Origin: Uloborus plumipes
Lineage: Eukaryota; Arthropoda; Arachnida; Araneae; Uloboridae
Assembly (NCBI GenBank): GCA_038373865.1
Contig: JAXGGA010003048.1
Span: 1 to 64,000, forward strand
Length of the DNA: 64,000 bases
Direction: 5' to 3'
Part shown: piece by piece, positions 8,933 to 21,100 of the stretch
Position numbering within the stretch: position 1 is the first letter of the stretch
Layout of the letters: the number at the start of each line of letters is the position of its first letter
Notes under the pieces: model-generated
What the model saw: the letters and a program-made list of their open reading frames with translations, nothing else
Databases searched by the model: none
What the model was told of the DNA's origin: nothing
Made by a program: the position numbers and the translations under genes

Positions 8933-11900
8933 AAAAAACAAAAAAGGACAATGTTACCTATACAGATCTTCACACAAAATGAAATTGGGATAAACCATCA
9001 CAGATATCAGGCTACATGTAATGTCTTTCCACTAAAAGTTAAATCAGAAGAACCACAGTGTGACTAGTTTGGAACATGACCAATCTAAGCAATACATGCT
9101 CCTTTACAGTCCAAAAAAAAAAGTTCAGGAAGATCCACTTCCATTTGATTGATAAAAATTTATGTGGATAAAAGAAATTAAAACATTTTTCCTCCCTTGT
9201 AACAAATGACATAATCCGACTAAACTAAAACAGCGGCTCCAAAATGGTTTGAAAGAGATTTCTTCAGAAATTATTCCGAAAAATTGATAAATTTTTTTTA
9301 AATATCATCATTTTGAAAGTAAGGTATTTTTCAATTTTTTCAAAAAAATCTTTCATAACATAAGATATAAAATGAAAACATTGCAAGAAACAATATTAAT
9401 TCTTGTTATTCTGCAGGTTTTATAAAAACATCCAACAATTACTAACTGAAACAACTTATTTTAGGGTAATTCATCCATTTTCTCCTAAACCAAAGTTTAA
9501 TATAATAAAACTATATTTAACCTATTTCAAACAACTTAGTACTGCCCTGGTAGTTATTTTACTGATTTATGCAATTAGATAATTTTGCCGACATCTTTTC
9601 CTTTCAGAGCAAATTAGAAATTTCGAAAAATAGTCTTTCAATGCTAAGTACATAAATAAACAAACGATGTTTATTTCAACACGAAAAACAATTAAAATTA
9701 TTGAAAAGGAATTTCAAAATCAAAATTTTAACTGCAGTACAAAGGAAAAATAAAAACCCTTTAGAAAAGGCTTATCTGCACGAAATGTATCAACAATATT
9801 TCGTACAATCCTGCAGAATAGCATACCCACATTATTTGTGTTTAAAAATATTGTCATACAAGTTCAAAAGATCCTAAAACGGTCGGATTTACCAGCCAAT
9901 TCAAACCTTCGCCAGAAACCTGATTCACTGAATGAAACCTTCCGATTGGTCGAAGAAGGCATCAAACGAGGTTAGGGCAGCTGACTGAGGTTCAAATCTC
10001 TTAGTGAATATGACCAAAAGTTGTTAACGCTACCTTGTTTGTTTTTTCTTAAATTCAAAATGTTATGCTATTTTTTCTGGGTGTAGAGTTCTACCGCTTA
10101 CATCATAAGGAAGGACCGCTGTAACTAAATACCTCTCAAAACAGGGGAAAATGTTTTTGATACAATGCTTATATTTCTGCTGATGATCGACTGATTGCAG
10201 AGATGAAATGGAACTAATGACGTAAGAACTATCACATAGGTTTTAGTATTTTCCATATATGCGCAGTTTCAAGTAAAAGTGAAATTTCAAATTATGAGTG
10301 CAACGTAATGGGTCAAACTGAGTTAATTGTAGAAGATATCAAATTAATTGACCAGCAGTTTTTTTACTGTTCAACCACAATTTTCCAACGAAATAGTTTG
10401 AGGTCTTCATATCATCGAGTAAAACAGTTTAAATTCATAACCGTTTGAAAACAAGCCGTGAATTAAACTATACTCTTTATTAAGACTGGCCCCTGCATTC
10501 AAAAGTTTTGGAAAAAAATTACATAGCCATCATAATTTGTGTAAATTTAAATAAATAATATCAGATAAATTGTTCTAAAAATCAAACATAGCATTTACAC
10601 TTTGAAAACAAGGTCACCAGGTTTAAAACAAGCTCTCTTAGGACCTAACATATCTATACAAAATTTATAACATAAGTATTTACAAAGGTTGTAACCACCC
10701 TGCGGTTAATGAGATATTTCTTTAAGAAAAGATTATTCATAGGACGGTCAACCGAGGGGTGGTTAATAATTAAATAATGACAAATACTTGAAAATGAAGC
10801 GGCAATAACATTTTTAATACTTAGAAACAAAACACAACCGAATAAGTTTCGTTGAGAGAAATAAAAGAAGTTTCATAATACTGAGTAACTGAAATGCAGC
10901 AAATAAAACTGCAATGAAGTGTAAGTTAAATAGTACTGCTCATTACCAGGCCCAACATGTCAAGTTTTCCCCTTTGCAGAGGGTATAAACTTGATGCAAT
11001 AAGCATTGAAAAACGACAAAGACCACGCCTTATAAATGCAAATACATTACTTTCTCAAAGTTGGGGGATCGGCCCCTCTCGATGCTCCCTAAACGACAGG
11101 CCCGCTCAATACATTTTGCTTGTAAATTCAACTTTTAAAACCAAGGCGAAATCGGGACATATTTGGCATAGTTATTGGCTTAATTACATACTCTTACAAA
11201 AGGATATCAACCCTTTTGGCTTCTGCGTTGGAACAAATTTTCTTGTTAAACCAAAAGGTCATCACAACTAAATAATTAGAGTTTATGTTGTCTTCAACAC
11301 TCAGAAAAAAGCATTTAAAAGCACAACAATAAGTACAAACAGTTTTAGAATGTATACAGTTTAAGTTACAAAAGACCGTAAACATTTAACAAACATTCAT
11401 AGAATGTCAATAAATTAGAAATATAAACAAAGCCACAACCAAAATAAAATTGATATTCAAAATTTGACAAAATGTTAAAGCTGTCAATCAAAATGTCAAA
11501 AGTATGAAATTAATAGGCTATAGCAGTGGGAGTATGTCAAGGATCAATTTGAAGGAATCAGCACTTCCTTTACAATGAAACTTTGCAAAGCAGTTCTTTC
11601 AAGTACAAAGATGGAATGTATCTTCTTATATGCATAATCTCTTATGAAGAAATGAAAGCATTCTTTTCAAGCTTTCAATTTTGATAATTCTCACAGGGCT
11701 CAACTTTTAAGTAATAAGTCTACAGCTTCGTTTGAGGTATATAACTTTAATTTGGTCAGCTAGTTTCTTTTAGGGTCGCAAACACAACCGCTTATAAAAT
11801 GAGAGATGAAAATAATGCTCTGTCCAATATAGGCAGCAATTTTTTAAGAAGATTTTTTTTTCATTAGGAACAACTTGTATAAAAGAGCTAGTTAGCTGCT

Positions 11901-12120
11901 TGGCTTCCAGACAACAACTTGTCCACGGTACGTAGAGCATGGGTCTTCACCGGCAAAAAAGTCGAGCACTAAAGCTAAATTCCTGGAAGCGAAAATTAAC
12001 CAGATGCCTCCCGAGCACTACCATCTTGTGCCGAATGAGCAAGGCAAAATGAAAGTTTTTGAACACAGTCTTGCACTTCAGCTTGGAAGTTGTGAAGTTC
12101 TTCATTTGCTTGAGGGGGAA
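8933..12120 (-). other. Probable long 3' UTR of the receptor gene
   Basis: This is AT-rich sequence directly after the receptor stop codon, with no convincing open frame on either strand. It contains a 158-bp MITE (10947-11104). The true 3' end could be anywhere before the candidate signals. Confidence 0.35.
10947..11104. mobile_element. hAT-type MITE, CAGGCCC family, copy 1
   Basis: The left end is CAGGCCCAACATGTCAAG and the right end is GACAGGCCCG, a two-base variant of the GACGGGCCTG right end seen in the copy at 46.7 kb. Flanks are CTCATTAC and CTCAATAC (7 of 8 identical), consistent with an aged 8-bp duplication. The internal block TGCAAATACATTA is shared by all copies. Confidence 0.65.
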
Positions 12121-12165
12121 CTAAACAAACTCATTGGTTCCAGGAGAGGTCAAAGGTTCTAAACT
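12121..12165 (-). CDS. Receptor last exon: C-terminal 14 residues and stop
   Basis: The acceptor TTTCAG is followed by [14 protein letters not shown] and TAG in phase 0. A short terminal exon with this ending fits the lipophorin-receptor/VLDLR family. It lies 3.2 kb from the exon with the NPVY motif, so alternative tails are possible. Confidence 0.85.
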   Translation of the reverse strand, partial: SLEPLTSPGTNEFV

Positions 12166-15100
12166 CTGAAAGTGAAAGAGGGAAGAATTAGTTTTTATAT
12201 CATAAAATTTAGATTGAACCTGTTCATCTGATAAATTATACCCAAAACCAAATTTAAATCTCTAATTCCAGCTACACGGTCTTTTCCAGATTTGAATTTG
12301 CACTATTCTTTATCATCAGAGAAAGTTACAGATAAACATTCTTAGAACAGTTATGCCGTCATTAAAAAAGTTTCACGGAAATGTTTTTTTATTGTACAAA
12401 AATTGCTTAGTTTAATTAAAATTATATTCAAACCACATTTCTTTCTTTAATTTTAAAAAAAGTAACTTTTCAATTAAAGCTAAGTGATCTATACTGATCA
12501 TTTCTCACCCAGCAAAAATCTATCGACCATAACATAAACCCAATAAAAAGCTAAAAAGCACAAGTTCACTGGGATATTATTTTACCACTACAGTACTGGT
12601 CACTTTAACCCTTTATGCACTGACGGTACTCAGAAGTCCCGCTTATATTAAATCAGTATTATGAATCCAAAATGGCTGGAATCATGCTGAAGCTTTTAAG
12701 TACCACTCCTTGTACTTTGCTGTAAGGCCAACAGATGGTACCTGCGATCGGAAACAGTTTTCTTAGGGGCCCTAAGGCATAGGGGTCCTTAGACCCCCAA
12801 AATTTTCAAAAAATTTTTACTTGATAAATATGTTTTTTGATGTATTTTAAACTAAAAAAACCAAAAAAATATATAAAAAATCATTAATAACTTAATTCAG
12901 TACATAAAGAGTTAACTTCAGGTAATTTCTATAAATCAATATCACTACAGCAAACAAAACTTAAGAAATGCATGCATAGCTTTTGAAGTGCAGCATGTAC
13001 AGAGTGATGAGCTAAGATAACCTAAGGATTAAAATCAATTATCCACTAGAAAGTTTAGAAGAATCAATAACTATGCTACAAGTGTTAAATGTTAATATTT
13101 AGCAATAACGAGAGATAAGATTCACTTTATTTATAACAAAGTGCATTCAAATCGATAAAAGGAAGTGCAAGTAAACATACTTCAAAATATTCTTTCAAAA
13201 AGCTTTAAAACTACAAAAAAATCAAACATTTCATTTCTCAAATGATTTCCTTTGATAGTCTTAAGCACAGACAAAGTTCAACTTAAAAGTTTAGATTTTA
13301 AAAAATATTACAATGAAATATACATATTAGTAATATTACTTAATACAGTAACCCCTCGTTTTATCACACCTGGTTATATCTCTCATTCGGATATATCGCG
13401 CTTTTCCTTTCTCTCCCAAAAAATATATTTCCGAAAATATTGCTTTTATTTGACATAAAAAAAGGAAAGGAAAGGAAAAGAGCTGTGCTTCTCAAAAAAA
13501 ATATTTTCTTCATTTTTCAATCAATGAACAAAAACTGGCATATGTTCCGCGTATACTTAATTTCATTGCAGTTGAAACTGAAACTTTCGATCTGTATTCC
13601 ACCAAAAAACAATGAAAATTCTTTTTTAAGTTTTAAAGAAAATTGGACTTATATTTTTGTTTTTGTTGAGAAATTCGACCAAATTTGATAATAAACTAAT
13701 CTTTTTGTAGTGGTATAAAGCACTAATTTCTTCGTTAGTGAAATCGTCAATTTTTATGACATATGTTACATCGCGTTTTCAGATGTATCGCGAATTTTTG
13801 TTGCCTACTGAAAAACGCAATATAACGAGCGGTTACTGTAATATATTAAATCTAAAGAACTTGTCTTTTGATATTTTACGAGCAAACAATTTTTTCTTCA
13901 TTTGAAATGTAATATCAAGTAAGCGAAAGCCTGAAAAATAACTCAAACTGCATCAAAAGAACAAACAAATATTTGATCAGAAAAGTAATAGTGCAGAAAC
14001 TTACTTGGCTAGAAGCCTGTGATGTTAGCAAAATAAAAAAAAATGAGCAAAATCAGTTTTACCAACACAAATTTGTGCAAGTAATTCAAAAGTCAAAAAC
14101 TTTGAAAATACAATACATTCAGTGTTGGTAAAGGGAAGAATAGATATGTGGAAAGAATACAAAAAAAAAGAGCAAAAATGTGAAAAGCCAAAAAGAAAAA
14201 TAATGACAAAAAGATAACATTATATAAAGTAAGCGTTTTGTCAAATGAATCATTTGAATTTGAATCAAAGAAACTTTAGCTAATATCTTATATGCTACTG
14301 CATCTCATTCATTTTTGGGAAGTTTTTTTTTTTTTTTTCTGAAACTAATCTGCTCTTAACTGCTGCTTTTTACAAGTGGGTCTCTTTTTACGATTACAAT
14401 TTATTAATTGTCCACCCCACCTCAAAGCTAGAACATTTTTTATTCATTTTATTTATTTAATTTTTAATTTTTTAACTTCTTGTAGCTTTATTGCACTAAA
14501 TATTTCAAAGTGAGCTTAAATTTTCATGAGCTCAATTATCTGGAAAAATTCAAGTTTCTGAATTTCCAAATAGTTCAGTCTTTACAAATAGTACAGTATA
14601 TACTAATGTACATATATGTGAAGACTAAAGAGACTCTCTTGAATACTTTATATTACATGTTTGTATGAATTTATATTATATATTTGCATGTTCATTAATA
14701 CATGACAAATATTGTTTGTCTAAAATTGAATTAATAACTTTTAGTTGAAATTTCTGGGAATTTTATTTACAGTGCTTTATAGTGAATAAGTGCCCCAAGC
14801 TCAAGTTTATTTCGAGAGGGACGAGTTTCGTGCAAAGTAAAGTAGTGTCCAAGGAAGATTCTTCACTTTATCTACGGACAATAGACACAATAGCATAGAT
14901 TTTGCATTGAAGTAGAATACTGCAGAAACTATACATTAGGGGCGGATACAAAGGAGAGGGCGATAGCCCCTCCCTTGGAAGACACTTCCCCGGAATTTCT
15001 TCGATATTGAAGTTCTAAAAGTACAATTTCATACGAGTTCTCATGTAGTTGGCTAAGAAGGTTTTGGGCCCTCCCCCGAACTGTTTTGAAACTGAAGTCC

Positions 15101-18100
15101 GAGTCCTTTGTGATCGATATTTGCTGTATGCATATTAAAAAGTAAGTAAAATAACTCAAACGCATCTCCCTTGAAAAAATTCTCTATCTGCCCATGCTGT
15201 GCATTAAGTAATAAACAATAATAGTACATGTACTTTCATAATATACATTGCTATTACTCATAACACTGCTTGTTCAAAGTAATTAGTGTCAAATGTTAGG
15301 AGAGGGTGTTATTAAAAGGAAATGAAATGAGCAAACATTATCACTTACCGGTGGATATGACCTAGCTGGTTGATACTGGTTCTTTTCCAAACTGAATTGA
15401 TCTTCAGTTGTCTTTCGGTAGACGGGATTATCGAAATTCATACTTGTAACATTTTTCCGCAAATAATGTTTGTATATTAGAAAACCAACCTACAAATGAA
15501 AATAAAGAGAAAAGATTTAATTTGCATAGCAAAGATAGCTGTACAGAGCTTTAAGAAAGAATAACAATCATTGACATTCGTAACACAACATGCCCGAAGG
15601 TACACATTGAAATCTACCCCCAAATAAATTTTGTTAATTTTCCCTTTCGCACAAAAATTTTAGACGTGTGAAACTGCTACACATAATACTATACTTGCTT
15701 GCAACGTTTCTTGACAATGTCGTTTCCATGCGCTGAAGGGAAAATTTGGGAAAACTAGGTCAACGGACAAAATACCACACTTAAGAGCTACCTCTTTCGC
15801 GAAGTGGCGGCCAATTCTATATGAATTTACTAATCCCCACGGCAACCCTCGTAAAATTGATGTTTAACAATTTAAAAAATATATGACAGAAAGAAGGTAT
15901 ATATGCTTTGGTTTAGCATACTAATCATATTTCCAAAGTGAAGTATCTGATAGCACTCAAAATTTGGAAACTGCACAAAAACTACTTTATTCGCTTGAGC
16001 TCACTTATTTCTCCACAGTTAAGAAAGGTTGTAGTCTAGTATAGGACTGTGAACTGTCCTATACATGTTTGCAGGTTGAAGTAATAAAAATTCTACTATT
16101 GTACTTTTTTTTGGCACTGTCTGTTGTTTCAATTATAGCATTATATTGGATTGTACAGTGCAGTTTACTGTGGAAAAGAAACACTCAAGTTATTTTTAAA
16201 TAATGTTAGTTCAGACACTTCGGGGGCAGGGGGGCAAACCCACAGAAGTATTTAACCCTCTCGGCACCCTGGACCTCATATGAGGCTCCTACTTTTGAAC
16301 TCAATTTTGGAAGAAGTAAACACTTAAAATGATTTTTTTTTCACTTAGGAGCCTCATATGTGATCTACAAGAATAGGTGGAGTCACTGACGGAAAAAAAA
16401 ATCATTTTAAGTGTTTACTTCTTCCAAAATTGAGTTCAAAAGTAGGAGTCTCATATGAGGTCCAGGGTGCCGAGAGGGTTAAAGACAGTTTTTCAAAAAG
16501 ATACCCACAGAAGTTATTAAAGACAGTTTTTCAAAAAGGTATGTCTTCAGAGGCAATGTAAAGTTATTGTTTTTATTAACATCAAGCACAAGTTTGAAAA
16601 ACAAAACTTTGTGATAAGAAAAAAAGAAATTACCAATGCTAGGGGCAGTATTAATGCACACAAGCCACCAATGATGATTCCAGCTAATCTTCCAGTATCT
16701 GGCAAAATTCCATTTCCTTGATGTAATTCAGAAATATTATGCTGCCCTAATGTTTTTTCTGAAAAACAAGATCATTATTAATTTTCCTACAGTCTAACAT
16801 GCAAAGCCTGAATTTTTGCAAAATAAATGGCAGATAATTTAATGGAAAACATACCAAATGTATGAAATATGAATAGTATAACATAATTACCAAGATACAC
16901 AAAATAAGCTTATAAATTAATCAAACACACATTAGGAAATAAGATTGTTGAACAAATCTAGGGTTTTATTTGCAAGTCCCATGCACTCTTATCAGGATAG
17001 AAAATTAAAAAATTCAGTCTAACATGCACATCACATCAACAAAATAAACTAAACAGTTTGGTGTTTACAAGAAAATTATTTCAGTTTTTTTTTCCCCTTT
17101 TTCTTTTTGCTATTTAATATTGAGAAATGTTATAAGCAACTATATAATTAACGTTTTTAGGTTCATGCTGAAATAGGGTTTATTTCATCTTTTATATTTA
17201 TGTAAATATACTATGTACCATCATTAATTTATGGAAATACTATGAACATTTTACAGGCTATATAATAATGAAAGAATAATTCCTGAAATAATTGTTTAAG
17301 TTGCATTCAATCATCATTCAAATATAGTTGGGCATTCATATTTTGATGTCTAGGTTGCTGAAGTTAAGTAATTGTTGATTTTTTTACTTCTTTATTTGTA
17401 AAGATATTATCCACATGAACTAATTTATGAAAACACAATGGTGATTTCACAAGTTACGCAATAACACAAGAAAGATTCCTAAAGTATTTTTTTTTTAATC
17501 TTTTATTCAATAAAATCATTTAAACTGCACTAAATCGATTTTCCTCTCCCAAATAAATAGGCAACTACATTAATATTTTCTTGTTTATGCCAAAGTTTTA
17601 ATGCCTTATTTATTTGGATTCTTTTGTAAAAATACCATCATATTTTTCTAATTTATAAATATTGTAGAGATTTTACACACTATTTCATGCTAGATAACTT
17701 ATTTCATAAACATTGCTATACTCATTAATATTAATCTATGAAATCATATTTTTACAGCAAAGGGTTTATATATATTAGTTAAAACATGCAAAAATTTGAT
17801 ACTAAAAGTAGGATTTTTCTTTGGAAGTGATTAATTCCTCAAGTGATAAATTCACAAATTTCAAGCTGTTAACACATAAGATAATAGAAAATTCTGAATA
17901 TTTCAAAAAGTCGAAAAATAAAGATCAGGAAAACAAAGCATGCATCAACTATCTTGAAAACAAAAACCAAGGAAAAATTGCATTCAACATAAATATTGAA
18001 AACTTGCTAGCAATTACTTATAAGCATAACTCACAGCAAATGAATAAGTTAATAAAAAGCCATGTTTGAAATTTCAAGAAAATATAGAACATTCAAATCA

Positions 18101-21100
18101 AGGAGACACATGCATTTCTCAGTACACTCCAAATTTAAATCTAGAACAAAAAGAAGCACCAACTGCTTACATTTATATATAAAAATAATAAAAGATCGCA
18201 TTAAGCACAACTACTCTGGGAATTAGTTCGTAGACGACTTGACCGAAATAAGTTCAGCAAGCTCTACAAAAATAATCCGACCAGAATTTCAAAGAATTCA
18301 TGCTACAGACATCAGAAAGGGGGGAAAAAATCAAAGTTGAAAGAATCAAATGAGGCTAGAAAATATTTATACCTATGATGGAGCCTTCTGAGGGCTGAAT
18401 ATTGCCAAAATCTATTCTTGACGAATTCGAGCCATTAACGAAATTGTATGTTTCTGTTGTACTGCTGGTGGCAACATCTTGTGAAACCGTAGAGGTAGAA
18501 GAAAGAGGATAGCTCACAGTGATGGCAACACTAACGTTCCTGCCTTGTGTAACAGAAGTAGAAGTAGTGGATAGAGCGCTATTCTCAGTGACAGAAGTGT
18601 TCAAATGTTCTAAATAGAAAGATATTGATGAAGAACAATTTCTTCATATAACTAGGAAAATGATCTGTATACAAACATACTGAATAGTTATCGGTAAATT
18701 ATATGTAATGTAAGTTTCTGAATCAGATTTGAAGTTTGCTTGGTTTTACTAAGAGCTACTTAAATGCTAAAAACTATTCAATATTCTTTTCTTGCAAGAA
18801 AAAATATTTCAATGTCAGAAACTGCCTTAATGTTGGAAGAAATCCAGATTAAAAATTGAAAAAAAAAATCTCTGGCAGGAACTATGACAACAGATTATTT
18901 TATTTTGATGCCTGAATACATTAATTATGACTCAATTTGTGAATAGTTAAGAAAAAAGTTTGATTTGCAAATTAAGGTACTGAGAAGCAAAGGGATGCAA
19001 GTGAAATTTTAAAAGCTTTCGGCAAAAATGCGTCAAAAGTTCCAACTTTTCATAGGCTTTCACTGAAAGATTTTCTACAGGATGTTGAAAAGCAGCAACT
19101 AGCAGGGCTACTAGTACCATCTTGCCTCAAATTGGAGAGTTTCTTCTATTAATTGCACTAATTGTCTTTCAATGTTGCATTTTGGTACTTACATCCCTTT
19201 GCCTTTGGGTGCTTCAATTGCAGTTCACTTTTTATTACACAATGCACCAAGATGAATATGAAGGGCCAGGGGGAGAAAATATGAAAGTGGCTTTTTCGTC
19301 AATTTTGAGATATTAGCGCTATCTAGGGGCTATGAAGAACTAATATCATCTGGTGGAACAACAAGGGGGAAAAAAGACGAAAAACGACCGAAATATGCAT
19401 AAAAACTCGAAAAACCACATAAGGAGCTACGAGAAATCGTTTTTCTCGAAATCGCTTTTTGGTGACTTTCACCCCCCCCCCCCCCGGCCCTTCATATATT
19501 AAATTACTTAAATATTTTTCTGTGTCACTTTCTACTATAAAATAAGTTCATAACAATGATATTTATTATGTATTTTAGCAGATCTGATATCATTTATTAA
19601 ATGTTGAGGCATTAATTATCGAAACTAGCTTAATACATTTTTATCAGTTTTACAGGGCACGAAAATGAAAACATTCACAGATTGAACTGTTTTTTTTTTA
19701 AACTAAAACCACTTTTCCAGATAACTTTTTTTAACCTAAGCTGTATGCTTCATAGCATGATATCATGTATCCACAAAGAAGTGTATAATTAGATGTGAAA
19801 AAAACTTCTGAAAATACATGAGTTGAGCTAGTTTTGGTACTAAACACCTCATATTCTGTATACTTCATTATAACGTAATAGATAGGTTACATTCATCGAC
19901 TAATTTAGCATTATAAATTGACATTATTACCACTTTGAAAACATAGCAAAGGCAGCGTAATATGATTACAAGAAAATTCAGCCTATTCGCGATTTTCGTT
20001 ATCTGAGATACCTGTGCCACCCAATTCCGCGAACAATCGGAGTGTGCTGTATAAGCAAAACAATTAAAAGTATGAGACTGTAATTCTAACAAAATGAATC
20101 TGTTTACGAACTAACAAGTAAAACATGAGGCAAGTGCCTTTTAAACACATAGCAAATTACTGACCTTGGGTGATGCACGTAGTGTGATCATGGGCAAGCT
20201 CCATGCCGTTGGGACAAGCACATGTAAAACGAGGAGAGTTATCATTAATATGAGGAGTGGGTAAGCACAGATGTGAGCAATGACCATTCATTTCCCCACA
20301 ATAATTCTTTCCTGCAGAAAAATTGAAAAAAAATTTAATTTACTTAGTCTTCATAAAGCATTAGATGCAATAAAGTTTAACATTTAAAAAATAAAAATTC
20401 ATATCATAAAGAGAAATACAGAAAATATACCAACAAATGAAAGAATAAGTAATAAATTACTACCTCAAACTATGGCTAAGGCAGAACTTCAAGCATATAC
20501 TGACATTATTAAAAGCAGTTCACTTTGTGTTAAAATAAGTAAAAACCCGAAAAAGCGACATTTAAAAACACAAATAGATGAAGTTAAAATTGGCGAACAT
20601 GTTTCAAAAGCCTAAAGCTTCCTTCTTCAGCGCCAAGCAAGAAATGGAAAGAAACAAAGTGCCGGGAGAGTTTAAATAGCAAAGGAGCAAAAGCTAGGCC
20701 AATCAGGTGTCAGCGTGTGCCGAGTCCTGATTTGGCGTTGCGTTGTCAGAAAATTTAAAAGCATGAAGTAAAATTGGCGAGATGTGTGGAACTGCAAAAG
20801 ATTCGTTACAAATATTACTTACATTTTTATGAACATGAAAGGCTTCTAAGAAATCCAACTCGCCAACAGTTGAAGGTCTGCAAATAATTTTAGCTTCGGA
20901 GAAAACAAATCTATGGCCCATTTCCCAACAGTGTTTCGCGATTGAGGATTTTGAGAGTTCTTTCTTTTTAACATAATTTTCATGTTCCTTTAACCTAAAT
21001 TTTAGCGCCCTTCGGGTCTGTCCGACGTAACCAATTTGACATTCACATTTTATGTGATAAATGCCCCACTGATCAAATGGTTGGATGGGGTCTTTTAACT

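Larger units (their letters stand above)
12166..15348 (-). other. Receptor intron between tail exons
   Basis: It contains the TTAA MITE at 12609-12911 and the pogo/Tigger-like MITE at 13346-13838. The rest is AT-rich with a short fragment near 14935-15070 of a dispersed-repeat type (GGGGCGGATACAAAGG). I see no further exon. Confidence 0.6.
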
